Shown: positions 8,505 to 17,007, numbered from the stretch's first letter. The stretch is 33,466 bases of DNA from an uncultured Bacilli bacterium (GCA_947624125.1 CANQIY010000001.1:1-33466), one strand, 5' to 3'. Notes: generated by a model not told the origin, from the letters alone. Numbers and translations are program-made.

Positions 8505-10187
8505 ATGAAAAGAAAAAAATTAAGAGTAATATTAATTGGGTTAATTTCTTTTTTGTTTTTAAGTAAAAGTGTTTTAGCTAATGACATTAAAGCTATTAAT
8601 ATGGATATTTTTATTGATAAAGAAGGAAATGCGAAAATTAAAGAAGTTTGGCAAGCTAAGTTAAATGAAGGAACAGAAGGGTATAAACCATATTATAATT
8701 TAAATAATTCAAAAATCGAGAATTTTCAAGTTACACTTAACAATAAAGTGTTTACAACTATTAATAATTGGGATGTTGATGCTTCTTTTAATGCTAAAAA
8801 GTATAAAGCAGGTCTTCATAAAATAGATGATGGTTATGAATTATGTTTTGGTATTTCTGAATATGGTAATAATACTTATACTTTAGAGTATACCTTAACT
8901 AATTTTGTTACGAGACTTGATGATGCTGATATGGTTTATTGGCAATTAATTCCCTACGATTTATCAGATAAACCAGAAAGTGTTTACGTTAAAATATGGA
9001 GTGATTTTCGGTTTGCTGATGATTTAGATGTTTGGGGTTATGGTAATTATGGTGGTTATGCTTATGTTTCGGATGGTTATATTGAATTATCTAATGAAAA
9101 TGGGTTAGATAGTGATGAATATGTGACCGTTTTAGTTAAATTTCCCAAAAATACTTTTGCCACATCATCCGTTATCGATGAAGATTTTGCTTATTATTTA
9201 AATATGGCCGAAGAAGGAGCAGTTCATTATCAAGAAAAAATTAGTTTTGGAAAAATAATATTAAATATTTTATTATTTTTAGTTAATTTAACACCTTTTA
9301 TCATTGTGACAATAATTATTGCTATGAATGCTAATAAACCTCAATTTGGAACTAAAAATTTAAAATTTAGTAAAGATTATCGAAAATTTAAAGATGTTCC
9401 TTATTTTCGAGATATTCCCTGTGATAAAGATATTTTTAAAGCTTATTGGCTAGCATGCCAATATGGTTTAATAGCGAAAGAAACCGATTTTTTAGGAGCA
9501 GTTCTTCTAAAATGGTTACAAAATGATAATATTGAAAATACAAGTGTAACATCCAAGATTTTAAAAAAGGAAGAAAGAGCTATTAAATTAAAAAATAAAA
9601 ATCAAATGAGTGAATTAGAAATGAAACTATTTGATATGATGATGACTTCATCAAATGATGGTATTTTAGAGAGTAATGAATTTACTAAATGGTGTAAGAA
9701 TAATTATAATAAAATCTTAAAATGGTTTAATGAAGTAATTGATAATGTAACTATGGAATATGTGAGTAAAGGTTTAATTAGGACAGAAAAGAAAACATTT
9801 AGTACGAGTTATATTGTTAGTGACACTTTAAAGGAAGAAGCCAAAAAGATGTATGGCTTAAAACAATTTTTAAATGAATTTTCTGTAATTGCTGAAAGAG
9901 AATCTATTGAAGTTAAATTATGGAATGAATATTTAATATATGCGCAAATATTTGGTATTGCGGATAAAGTAGCGAAAGAATTTAAAAAATTATATCCCGA
10001 TATTTTAACAGATGATTACTATAATGATATTATTTTTATCAATATGATTTCTCATGATGGTATTAAAGCAGCGACAACTGCGCGAGATAAAGCTATAAGT
10101 TATTCCTCTGGTGGCGGTGGATTTTCTTCATCCGGTGGTGGTGGAGGTTCCTTCGGTGGCGGAGGAGGTGGCGGAGGTTTCCGCTAA
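8505..10187 (+). CDS. DUF2207 membrane protein with Gly-rich C-terminus
   Basis: A 560-aa protein. It has a signal peptide (residues 1-25, cleavage likely after SVLA), an extracellular beta-rich DUF2207 domain with the family-like opening INMDIFIDKEGNAKIKEVW, a TM helix at about 252-275, a cytoplasmic part with helical segments, and a low-complexity Gly/Ser tail (about 533-559) ending GGGFR. Gly-rich tails of this kind are usual in DUF2207 proteins. It follows lemA with one weak hairpin between them, so the two are probably co-transcribed. The function is unknown; an envelope-maintenance role with LemA is inference. GGTGG precedes the ATG. Confidence 0.85.
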   Translation: MKRKKLRVILIGLISFLFLSKSVLANDIKAINMDIFIDKEGNAKIKEVWQAKLNEGTEGYKPYYNLNNSKIENFQVTLNNKVFTTINNWDVDASFNAKKYKAGLHKIDDGYELCFGISEYGNNTYTLEYTLTNFVTRLDDADMVYWQLIPYDLSDKPESVYVKIWSDFRFADDLDVWGYGNYGGYAYVSDGYIELSNENGLDSDEYVTVLVKFPKNTFATSSVIDEDFAYYLNMAEEGAVHYQEKISFGKIILNILLFLVNLTPFIIVTIIIAMNANKPQFGTKNLKFSKDYRKFKDVPYFRDIPCDKDIFKAYWLACQYGLIAKETDFLGAVLLKWLQNDNIENTSVTSKILKKEERAIKLKNKNQMSELEMKLFDMMMTSSNDGILESNEFTKWCKNNYNKILKWFNEVIDNVTMEYVSKGLIRTEKKTFSTSYIVSDTLKEEAKKMYGLKQFLNEFSVIAERESIEVKLWNEYLIYAQIFGIADKVAKEFKKLYPDILTDDYYNDIIFINMISHDGIKAATTARDKAISYSSGGGGFSSSGGGGGSFGGGGGGGGFR

Positions 10188-10188
10188 G

Positions 10189-10214
10189 AAAAGTCTTCAT
10201 AAAAAGACTTTTTT
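10189..10214 (+). terminator. Terminator after the DUF2207 gene
   Basis: AAAAGTCTT / AAGACTTTT perfect 9-bp stem with a 6-nt loop and a T run at 10209-10214. Confidence 0.85.
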
Positions 10215-10234
10215 CTATATAAAAGGAAATGATA

Positions 10235-10263
10235 TTGAAAAAGGCTTAATAATTTGATAGAAT
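10235..10263 (+). promoter_or_regulatory. Sigma-A promoter of the ireB-ruvX-mltG-trmR operon
   Basis: TTGAAA at 10235-10240, a 17-bp spacer and TAGAAT at 10258-10263. No other promoter is obvious until tig. Confidence 0.7.
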
Positions 10264-10288
10264 ATTAAAAGTAAAAGGAGTATTAATT

Positions 10289-10531
10289 ATGGACAGAACA
10301 AGTATTTTTAATGTAGCGGCGTTAAGACAAGAACTCATTTTACTAACTTTAAATGAAGTTATTGCTTCATTAGAAAAAAAAGGATATAAAGCCGAAAATC
10401 AATTAGTTGGTTATCTTCTTACTGGTGATGAAGCTTACATATCTAATTATGAAGGAGCACGAAGTAAAATTAAAAAATTAAAAAGAGAAGAAATATTACT
10501 TGCCTTAATTAATGCGTATGAGGGTAAATAA
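10289..10531 (+). CDS. ireB: IreB family regulatory protein (UPF0297)
   Basis: An 80-aa small cytosolic protein. In Enterococcus, IreB is a substrate of the IreK Ser/Thr kinase and modulates cephalosporin tolerance. The family signature is clear: LEKKGYKAENQLVGYLLTGD followed by AYISNYEGARSKI and a C-terminal LINAYEGK. The N-terminus is shorter than in the family; only T4 and S5 remain as possible phospho-sites. It is the first gene of the operon and is followed by ruvX after 2 nt, the conserved Bacillus yrzL-yrrK order. AAAGGAG precedes the ATG. Confidence 0.9.
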   Translation: MDRTSIFNVAALRQELILLTLNEVIASLEKKGYKAENQLVGYLLTGDEAYISNYEGARSKIKKLKREEILLALINAYEGK

Positions 10532-10533
10532 TT

Positions 10534-10962
10534 ATGCGTCTTCTTGGTCTTGATTTAGGAACAAAAACTTTAGGTATTAGTATGAGTGATAAAACAAAGA
10601 CAATTGTTAATCCCTATAAAGTTTTAAGATTTAAAAGTGAAGATTATGACACAGCCTTAAATGAAGTATTAAAAATAGTTAAAGAATTGGAAGTTGATAC
10701 TGTTATTTTAGGTTTACCCAAAAATATGGATGGCAGTATTGGTTTTGCGGGAAAAAGGAGTTTAAATTTTGCTGAAATGCTACGTCAAAAAAATATTCAA
10801 GTTATTTTAGAAGATGAAAGACTTACAACGGTTAATGCTGAAGGTATCGTTCATCAAAATAATGATAATATTAAAAGAGCTAAGAAAAAAATCGATAGTA
10901 TCGCGGCATCTTTGATTTTAGAAAGTTACATAAGGAAGTGTCAAAATGATTTTACAAAATAA
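10534..10962 (+). CDS. ruvX: YqgF/RuvX family RNase H-like nuclease
   Basis: A 142-aa RNase H-fold protein of the YqgF family, linked to 16S rRNA 5'-end maturation and annotated as a putative Holliday junction resolvase. Visible motifs are GLDLGTKTLGIS (first acidic residue), VILGLPKNMDGSIG, EDERLTT (second acidic site) and KKIDSIAASLILESYI (third, Asp). The length is normal. It lies 2 nt after ireB, and the next gene starts 17 nt before its stop. Confidence 0.92.
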   Translation: MRLLGLDLGTKTLGISMSDKTKTIVNPYKVLRFKSEDYDTALNEVLKIVKELEVDTVILGLPKNMDGSIGFAGKRSLNFAEMLRQKNIQVILEDERLTTVNAEGIVHQNNDNIKRAKKKIDSIAASLILESYIRKCQNDFTK

Positions 10963-11152
10963 AAAAGGTAATGAAAGAAATTTTAAAATTATATGTAAAC
11001 TTATTAAAAATAAAAAAGAATATATTATATATAAAGATATTATAACTAGTAAAGTTTATGCTGGTTTAAAAGAAAATGATACTTTAAAAAGAATAACTAA
11101 AGAAGAAAGAATGTTTTTAGAAAATTTAATGGAAAGAATAAGTGGTAGTTAA
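10946..11152 (+). CDS. DUF1292/YrzB-like small protein
   Basis: A 68-aa basic protein that overlaps the ruvX end. The pattern NFKIICKLIKNKKEYIIYKD resembles the DUF1292 beta hairpin (polypeptide-E-K-EY), and its place between ruvX and mltG is where Bacillus has yrzB (DUF1292). Sequence similarity alone is weak; the call rests mainly on gene order. AGGAAG lies 7 nt before the ATG. Function unknown. Confidence 0.6.
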   Translation: MILQNKKGNERNFKIICKLIKNKKEYIIYKDIITSKVYAGLKENDTLKRITKEERMFLENLMERISGS

Positions 11153-11154
11153 AA

Positions 11155-12186
11155 ATGAAAAAAAAAATAATAATTATAAGTTGTATTAGCATTTTAGTAG
11201 TCATATTACTTGCTGTAAGCTTATATTTTTATGGTCTTACAAGTCGAAGCCAAAATAATGATAATGTAGCATTTGTTGTTAATAAAGGCGAAAGTACCAA
11301 ACAAATAATCAATAATTTATATGAGGCTAAATTAATAAGAAGTAAATTATCTGCTTTAATTTATGTTAAATTACATAAGATTTCAGTTCAAGCGGGTAAT
11401 TATGAATTAAAAGAGTCTTTAAATGTGCAAGATATATTTGATATTTTAACAAATGGTAAAGTTAAGAAAGAAACAGTTAAAATTACGTTTATTGAAGGGA
11501 AAAGATTAGTTGATTTTGAAGAACAATTAGAAGAAAAACTAGGTATTACTGAAAGTGCTTTTTTAGATACTATAAATGATAAAGAATATTTACAAGAATT
11601 AATTAATAAATATTCATTCTTAGATGATAGTATTTTAAATGACCAAATATATTATTCTCTAGAGGGTTATTTATTCCCAGCAACTTATGAGTTTTATAAA
11701 AAGGCAAGTGTCAAAGACGTTATTGAAAGAATGCTTAAAAAAACAGGAGATGTTTTAGCAGAATATGAAACATTAATTAAAGAATCGAAGTATAATGTTC
11801 ATGAAATATTAACTATGGCTAGTATTATTGAAAATGAAACAAAATATCAAAGTGATAGACCATTGGTAAGTCAAGTTATTTATAAAAGATTAGATACTAA
11901 TATGAGTTTAGGTATGGATGTGACAGCGTATTATGGGGCTCGGAAAAAATTAACCGACCCAATTACAAGTGTTGACTTAAATGCCGAAAATGCATATAAT
12001 ACTAGGAATACTGCTTTTAAAGGCCTTCCTGTTGGACCAATTTGTAATCCATCAGAAGATTCAATAAAGGCGGCATTAGAACCAAGTGATAGTAATTATG
12101 TTTATTTTTACGCTGATAAAGGCGGAAAATTACATTTTGCTACCACATATAGTGAGTTCCAAGAACTTAAGAAAACGTATAGTTAG
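11155..12186 (+). CDS. mltG: Endolytic murein transglycosylase MltG
   Basis: A 343-aa protein with a basic N-terminus and one TM helix (about residues 4-25), a LysM-like subdomain (FVVNKGESTKQIINNLYEA) and the YceG catalytic domain. MltG cuts nascent glycan strands at the membrane and so sets their length. The catalytic Glu is E226 in ASIIENET; the follow-on motifs VIYKRL, MSLGMDVT and LPVGPICNPS match the family. It shows that this reduced genome still makes peptidoglycan. It starts 2 nt after the previous stop. Confidence 0.95.
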   Translation: MKKKIIIISCISILVVILLAVSLYFYGLTSRSQNNDNVAFVVNKGESTKQIINNLYEAKLIRSKLSALIYVKLHKISVQAGNYELKESLNVQDIFDILTNGKVKKETVKITFIEGKRLVDFEEQLEEKLGITESAFLDTINDKEYLQELINKYSFLDDSILNDQIYYSLEGYLFPATYEFYKKASVKDVIERMLKKTGDVLAEYETLIKESKYNVHEILTMASIIENETKYQSDRPLVSQVIYKRLDTNMSLGMDVTAYYGARKKLTDPITSVDLNAENAYNTRNTAFKGLPVGPICNPSEDSIKAALEPSDSNYVYFYADKGGKLHFATTYSEFQELKKTYS

Positions 12187-12195
12187 GTGGTTAGG

Positions 12196-12792
12196 ATGAA
12201 AGAACTAATTTTAGAAATGGAAGATTATGCACAGGAAAAGAATGTGCCTATAATTGAAAAAAAATCAATTGCTTTTATTATGAAATATATTAAAGATAAC
12301 AATGTGAAAAATATCTTAGAAATCGGTTCAGCCATTGGTTATTCAGCTATTTTAATGGCAAGTAGTACTCCGGATGTTTTTGTAACAACAATTGAAAGAG
12401 ACGAAGAAAGATATATGGAATGTCTTAAAAATGTCAAAAAATGTGGCTTAGATAAAAAAATTAATGTTGTTTTTCAAGATGCTTTAGATGTTTTTTTATC
12501 AGAAGATTTAAAATATGATTTAATTTTTATTGATGCAGCGAAGGGTCAATATATGAAATATTTTGAAAAGTATAAATATTTCTTAAAAGATAATGGAGCC
12601 ATTATTACTGATAATTTAAAATTTCATGGTTATGTTGGTAAAAAAGATAAAATTGAAAGTAAAAACTTGCGTGGTTTAGTAGAAAAAATTGAAAATTATA
12701 TTGAATTTTTGAAAGATAATAAAGAATTTGATACCAGTTTTTATGACATTGGTGATGGTCTTTCAGTAAGTAAATGGAAAAATGAAAAATAA
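12196..12792 (+). CDS. trmR: tRNA 5-hydroxyuridine methyltransferase TrmR (YrrM)
   Basis: A 198-aa class I SAM-dependent O-methyltransferase. Motif I is ILEIGSAIGYSAILMAS, then TIERDEERY (ribose-binding acidic), DLIFIDAAKGQYMKYF and AIITDN. In Bacillus, YrrM/TrmR methylates 5-hydroxyuridine at tRNA position 34 to 5-methoxyuridine. The two U32-family genes that follow are the YrrN/YrrO hydroxylation pair, which specifies the role among catechol-type O-methyltransferases. ATG 12196 is chosen over GTG 12187 because AGGTGG (12185-12190) is 5 nt before the ATG and overlaps the GTG. Confidence 0.85.
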   Translation: MKELILEMEDYAQEKNVPIIEKKSIAFIMKYIKDNNVKNILEIGSAIGYSAILMASSTPDVFVTTIERDEERYMECLKNVKKCGLDKKINVVFQDALDVFLSEDLKYDLIFIDAAKGQYMKYFEKYKYFLKDNGAIITDNLKFHGYVGKKDKIESKNLRGLVEKIENYIEFLKDNKEFDTSFYDIGDGLSVSKWKNEK

Positions 12793-13546
12793 GATTTTAA
12801 TTACCATAAATAATTTAGATGATATAGAATATTATCAAAAATTGGGTTTAAAACATTTTGTTTATCCTCTAAAGGATTTTTGTGTTGGGATGCCCAATGT
12901 TTTTTCTGTGGCTGAAATAAAAGAAGAAGGGTATCTTTTCTTAAATCGGATATGTGATAATGAAGCAATTGATGATTTAAAAAAGATAATTAAGAAATTA
13001 CCTAATAATATCAAAGGAATTATATTTGATGATTTAGGAGTTTTAGAAATTGTTAAAGATTTAAAAATCGAAAAAATTCTTTTTTTAAATCATTTTAATA
13101 CGAATACGTTGTCAATTAAAATTTATTTAGCTCATGTTGATAGTGTTGTTATATCTAGTGATATTACCAAAGAAGAGATGCAAGTTATAGTAGATAATAT
13201 TCCTAATAAATTAACGATTTTTGTTTTAGGTTATGTAAATGCGATGTATTCAAGACGTTTATTAATTGATAATTATTGTAAGTTTCATAATATAGAGAGG
13301 AAAAATCCTCTTCGTATTCAAAAAGAAGATAATCATTTTTTTCTTTATGAAAATGAATATGGAACAGTCTTTTATCATGAACCTTTATTTAATGGATTAG
13401 AATTATTATCATTTAAAGCTAAATATTTTTTCATTAATACAGCTTTTTTAACGAAAGAAAATATAAAAGATGCTTTAGAAGGAAATTTAAAAGTAACAAA
13501 TGACCAAGGCTTTTTATATCAAGAAACGATATATAAATTAAAGTAA
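12782..13546 (+). CDS. trhP1: U32 family tRNA hydroxylation protein, short paralogue (YrrN/TrhP1)
   Basis: A 254-aa U32-family protein overlapping trmR by 11 nt. Bacillus YrrN (TrhP1) and YrrO (TrhP2) together are needed for 5-hydroxyuridine at tRNA U34. The region FVLGYVNAMYSRRLLIDNYC aligns with the Cys-rich signature of the downstream paralogue but keeps only the last Cys. It therefore probably lacks an Fe-S or active site of its own and serves as a partner subunit. It is also shorter than Bacillus YrrN (about 309 aa). The assignment depends on position between trmR and the full-length U32 gene. Confidence 0.75.
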   Translation: MKNKILITINNLDDIEYYQKLGLKHFVYPLKDFCVGMPNVFSVAEIKEEGYLFLNRICDNEAIDDLKKIIKKLPNNIKGIIFDDLGVLEIVKDLKIEKILFLNHFNTNTLSIKIYLAHVDSVVISSDITKEEMQVIVDNIPNKLTIFVLGYVNAMYSRRLLIDNYCKFHNIERKNPLRIQKEDNHFFLYENEYGTVFYHEPLFNGLELLSFKAKYFFINTAFLTKENIKDALEGNLKVTNDQGFLYQETIYKLK

Positions 13547-13561
13547 AGGAGGTTAGAAGTG

Positions 13562-14752
13562 ATGATGAGTGAATTATTAGCTCCAGCAGGGGATTTAGAA
13601 AGATTAAAAATAGCTTATCTTTATGGGGCTGATGCTGTTTATGTTGGAACAACCGATTATAGTTTACGAGCTAATGCTAAAAATTTTACTTTAGATGAAT
13701 TACAAGAAGCTTGTGATTTTGCCCATTCGTTAAAGAAAAAATTATATGTAACGGTTAATATTGTTTTTCATGATAAAAATTTAGTTAATTTAGAAGAATA
13801 TTTACAAAAATTAAAAGATATGCAAATTGATGCCATTATTGCCAGTGATATCATTGTTGTAAAATTAGCATCATCTCTTTCTTTGCCCGTTATATTATCA
13901 ACCCAAGCTAGTACCCTTAATTATGAAGCAGTTAAATTTTGGCAACAATTTAATGTAGAAAGATTTGTCTTAGCAAGAGAAGCTACAAGAGAAGATATTA
14001 TAAGAATTAAAAAGGAAACAAATGCTTCTTTAGAGTGTTTTATCCATGGAGCAATGTGTACCTCAATAAGTGGGAAATGTATTTTATCTAATTATTGTAC
14101 TAATAGAGACTCTAACCGCGGTGGTTGTGCGCAAATATGTAGATGGGTTTTTGACTGTGAAGATAGTCATCCAGATTTTACTTTTATGAGTAAAGATTTA
14201 AATATGGTTGACTACATTGAAGATATGTTAAAAATTGGTGTCGATTCATTTAAAGTCGAAGGAAGAATGCGTTCATTATATTACATTGCAACCGTTATTA
14301 TGTGTTATCGGAAAATAATTGATGGTATAGGCAATAAAACTTTAACTACTAAAGAAAAGAATTATTATGCCCATATCTTAGATAGGGTAGCAAATAGAGA
14401 TACTACGCCACAATTTTATCATAAATTCCCGGGTGTTAACGAAAGTTACTTTCAAGACCGCTTAGAAGTAAGTAATCAAGATTTCTTAGGTCTTGTTATA
14501 GACTATGATGAAAAAAATAAAATGGTTATTTTAGAACAAAGAAATTACTTTAAAAAAGGAGATATTGTAGAATTTATTGGTCCTTTTATGGAAGAATTAA
14601 CATATACTATTACTAGCATCTTTGATGAAGATGGAAATAGTATTGATATTGCTAGACATCCGCAAATGATAGTAAAATTACCCATAAATGAAAAATTGGT
14701 GAAATATAGTATGATGCGGATGAAAATATTTGACAAAAATAATGAATTATAG
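13562..14752 (+). CDS. trhP2: U32 family tRNA hydroxylation protein (YrrO/TrhP2)
   Basis: A 396-aa U32-family protein. The opening SELLAPAGDLERLKIAYLYG is typical, as is the signature CFIHGAMCTSISGKCILSNY followed by C and RGGCAQICRW; its cysteines are the probable Fe-S/active-site set. VEGRMRS and the C-terminal beta-barrel (KGDIVEFIGP) are present. It was historically annotated as a peptidase or collagenase, but the trmR-U32-U32 context indicates tRNA U34 hydroxylation. Starts at GTG 13559, ATG 13562 and ATG 13565 all follow AAAGGAGG (13545-13552); ATG 13562 has the best spacing. Confidence 0.85.
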   Translation: MMSELLAPAGDLERLKIAYLYGADAVYVGTTDYSLRANAKNFTLDELQEACDFAHSLKKKLYVTVNIVFHDKNLVNLEEYLQKLKDMQIDAIIASDIIVVKLASSLSLPVILSTQASTLNYEAVKFWQQFNVERFVLAREATREDIIRIKKETNASLECFIHGAMCTSISGKCILSNYCTNRDSNRGGCAQICRWVFDCEDSHPDFTFMSKDLNMVDYIEDMLKIGVDSFKVEGRMRSLYYIATVIMCYRKIIDGIGNKTLTTKEKNYYAHILDRVANRDTTPQFYHKFPGVNESYFQDRLEVSNQDFLGLVIDYDEKNKMVILEQRNYFKKGDIVEFIGPFMEELTYTITSIFDEDGNSIDIARHPQMIVKLPINEKLVKYSMMRMKIFDKNNEL

Positions 14753-14794
14753 TAACATTTTGTATGTTGAATAAAAAAAGGAGAGATTTTTTTA

Positions 14795-15265
14795 ATGAAA
14801 AAAGAAGATTTTTTCGAACTAACTGCTGAGGGATACTTAGAGTTAGAAACAGAGTTAAATGAACTCAAAAATGTGAAAAGAAAAGAAGTAATTACGGCTT
14901 TAAAAGAAGCAAGAGCTATGGGTGATTTATCTGAAAATGCTGATTATGATGCAGCAAGAAATGACCAAGCTCAAATTGAAGCCCGAATTAAAGAATTAGA
15001 ATATAAATTAGAGCACAGTAAAATTGTTGACTCAAGAAAAAAAGGCAGTGGAGTTGGTATTGGCTCAGTAGTAACTGTTGAAGATGAAGATGGGGAACAA
15101 GAAGAATATAAAATAGTTTCATCAGTTGAAGCTGACCCATTTAATAATAAAATATCTGTTGAAAGTCCAATTGGTATTGCGATGAAAGGCCATAAAACGG
15201 GTGATACGGTCTTAGTTGAAAGCCCAAATGGTGGTTATAGCATTAAAATTTTAAAAATAGCCTAA
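14795..15265 (+). CDS. greA: Transcript cleavage factor GreA
   Basis: A 156-aa factor that rescues backtracked RNA polymerase by stimulating cleavage of the transcript. The N-terminal coiled coil contains the acidic tip AMGDLSENADYDAARNDQ, which includes the catalytic D and E. The C-terminal FKBP-like domain ends ISVESPIGIAMKGHKTGD and GGYSIKILKIA. The length is normal. It follows trhP2 by 42 nt with no clear terminator, as in the Bacillus yrrO-udk-greA order without udk. AAAGGAG lies before the ATG. Confidence 0.95.
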   Translation: MKKEDFFELTAEGYLELETELNELKNVKRKEVITALKEARAMGDLSENADYDAARNDQAQIEARIKELEYKLEHSKIVDSRKKGSGVGIGSVVTVEDEDGEQEEYKIVSSVEADPFNNKISVESPIGIAMKGHKTGDTVLVESPNGGYSIKILKIA

Positions 15266-15277
15266 GGGCTTTTTTTT
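15259..15277 (+). terminator. Terminator after greA
   Basis: AGCC, loop TAAG, GGCT, then T8 (15270-15277). The GC stem is short but the T tract is strong; it overlaps the greA stop. Confidence 0.7.
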
Positions 15278-15313
15278 AATATGATAATTTTTGGGTACAC
15301 TTCACTATAAAGC

Positions 15314-15342
15314 TTGTCAAATATCCTTATTTATATTATAAT
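15314..15342 (+). promoter_or_regulatory. Sigma-A promoter of tig
   Basis: TTGTCA at 15314-15319, a 17-bp spacer and TATAAT at 15337-15342. Transcription from about 15349 excludes the GTG at 15349 as the tig start. Confidence 0.8.
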
Positions 15343-15366
15343 AACCTAGTGAAAGAAGGAAACTTA

Positions 15367-16614
15367 ATGAAAAATAAACATGAAATTGAAATTAAATTGG
15401 AAGGAGAAAAATGGACTAAATGCTTAGATAATGCCTTTAAAAAAGCTAATAAAGAAGTTAAAATTGATGGTTTTCGTAAAGGTTGTGCTCCTAAAGACAT
15501 TTATTTAAAACATTATGGTATTGAGTCATTATATAACGAAGCTATTAACGAAGCTTTAGGGGAAGCATATAAAGAAGTTTTAGAACAAAATAATTTAACA
15601 CCAGTTGTTGAACCAGCTGTTGATGTTACTGGTATTTCCGATGGTTCAGTTATTTTTAAATTTACAATTATTACCAAACCGGAGATAAAATTAGATAGTT
15701 ATACTAATTTAGGTGTTAAGAAGGAAAAAGCTAAAGTATCTAAAGAAGAATTAGCTAATGAAATTGAAAATTTAAGAACGCAACTTGCCGAAATTGTTGT
15801 TAAAGAAAATGGTGCTATAGCAGAAGGTGATACAGCCGTTATTGATTTTGATGGTTATGTTGATGGTAAACCATTAGAGGGAGGTAAAGGCGAAAATTAT
15901 CCTCTTGAAATTGGTTCTCATACATTTATTCCAGGCTTTGAAGAAGGTTTAATCGGTAAAAAAGTTAATGAGGAAGTTGAACTTAATTTAACTTTTCCTA
16001 AAAATTATGTTGAAAATTTAAAAGAAAAACCTGTTTTATTTAAAGTAAAAATTGAAGAAATTAAAACGAAAGTTTTACCTGAAATAAATGAAGATTTTTA
16101 TAAAGATTTAGGTTTAGAAGTAAAAACTAAAGAAGAATTTGAAAAAGAAGTTGAAAAAAATATTATTAAGAATAAAGAAGTTGAAATTGAAGATAGATTT
16201 ACAGAAGATTTATTAAGTAAAGCATCTTCTAAATTAGAAGTTGAAATTAACCCGGAAATTGTTAGTGACGAAGTTCATCATATGATAGAGGTTTATGAAA
16301 AACAATTACAAATGCAAGGCATGAGTATTGATGACTACTATAAAATGACCGGAACAACTCATGAAGACCTTCATAAACAAATGGAAAGTGAAGCTACTAA
16401 GAGAATTAAATATCGTTATATAATTGAATATATTGCAGATAGTGAAAAAATTGATTTCACAGAAGAAGAAGTGGAAGCTAAAGCGAAAGAAATGGCTGAT
16501 AATTATGGTATTTCCATTGAAGAATTAATTAAAGCCTATGGTTCTTTAGAAGTTGTTAAGTACGATATGAAAATGCATCGAGCTTTAGAAATCTTAAAAG
16601 AAAAAAATCAATAA
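15367..16614 (+). CDS. tig: Trigger factor, ribosome-associated chaperone and PPIase
   Basis: A 415-aa protein that binds near the ribosome exit tunnel and shields nascent chains. The N-terminal ribosome-docking signature reads GFRKGCAPKDIYLKHYG (GFRKG-P form; the usual K after FRKG is Cys). The FKBP-type PPIase domain spans about 145-230 (IDFDGYVDGKPLEGG, then SHTFIPGFEEGLIG), followed by a helical C-terminal chaperone domain. GAAGGAA precedes ATG 15367. It is monocistronic with its own promoter and terminator. In Bacillus, tig is followed by clpX-lon; here that link is broken. Confidence 0.95.
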   Translation: MKNKHEIEIKLEGEKWTKCLDNAFKKANKEVKIDGFRKGCAPKDIYLKHYGIESLYNEAINEALGEAYKEVLEQNNLTPVVEPAVDVTGISDGSVIFKFTIITKPEIKLDSYTNLGVKKEKAKVSKEELANEIENLRTQLAEIVVKENGAIAEGDTAVIDFDGYVDGKPLEGGKGENYPLEIGSHTFIPGFEEGLIGKKVNEEVELNLTFPKNYVENLKEKPVLFKVKIEEIKTKVLPEINEDFYKDLGLEVKTKEEFEKEVEKNIIKNKEVEIEDRFTEDLLSKASSKLEVEINPEIVSDEVHHMIEVYEKQLQMQGMSIDDYYKMTGTTHEDLHKQMESEATKRIKYRYIIEYIADSEKIDFTEEEVEAKAKEMADNYGISIEELIKAYGSLEVVKYDMKMHRALEILKEKNQ

Positions 16615-16620
16615 GTTAGA

Positions 16621-16649
16621 AAGTGTTAACAATTACGTTAGCATTTTTT
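16621..16649 (+). terminator. Terminator after tig
   Basis: AAGTGTTAAC / GTTAGCATTT form a 10-bp stem with two G-U wobbles, loop AATTAC, and six T (16644-16649). Confidence 0.8.
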
Positions 16650-16670
16650 CTTATTTAAGTGACTTTGCTC

Positions 16671-16699
16671 TTGTTTAATTACTTATTATATGGTAAAAT
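16671..16699 (+). promoter_or_regulatory. Sigma-A promoter of the rimP-nusA-infB operon
   Basis: TTGTTT at 16671-16676, a 17-bp spacer and TAAAAT at 16694-16699; start expected near 16706. Confidence 0.65.
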
Positions 16700-16712
16700 A
16701 AGGTTACTAATT

Positions 16713-16738
16713 AAGTGGGCAATAATCCCACTTTTATT
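16713..16738 (+). promoter_or_regulatory. Hairpin with T-rich tail in the rimP leader (candidate attenuator)
   Basis: AAGTGGG (16713-16719), loop CAATAAT, CCCACTT (16727-16733), then TTATTTATAA. It sits between the operon promoter and the rimP start codon, so it is inside the transcript. It has the form of an intrinsic terminator and could attenuate the nusA operon. Confidence 0.55.
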
Positions 16739-16756
16739 TATAATTTGAGGTGAGGT

Positions 16757-17005
16757 ATGGAAAAAATTAAGGAATTAGAAAATAAATTACAAGAAGTACT
16801 CAAAGAAAAAGAAATAATCGTGGATGAAGTATACATTGAAAAGAAAAATAAATATACTTTTTTAACAGTTGTTCTTGATAAAATTGGGGGAATTGATTTA
16901 GATGGAATTGTGGAAGCAACGAAGATAATAAATCCTATTGTTGATGAATATGATGTAGTTGATAGTGAGTATATATTAGATGTTATTAGTAAGGAAAGAG
17001 GTTAA
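16757..17005 (+). CDS. rimP: Ribosome maturation factor RimP, N-terminal domain only
   Basis: An 82-aa protein with the RimP N-terminal domain: LxxVxxEx start, YTFLTVVLDKIGGIDLDGIVEATKIINPIVDE and the end YILDVISKERG, matching the family YxLEVSSPG region. RimP normally has about 150 aa, with a C-terminal SH3-like domain that is absent here. The stop is followed after 2 nt by nusA, so there is no room for a frameshifted remainder. It acts in 30S maturation. Position before nusA (Bacillus ylxS-nusA) confirms identity. GAGGTGAGG precedes the ATG. Confidence 0.85.
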   Translation: MEKIKELENKLQEVLKEKEIIVDEVYIEKKNKYTFLTVVLDKIGGIDLDGIVEATKIINPIVDEYDVVDSEYILDVISKERG

Positions 17006-17007
17006 AA

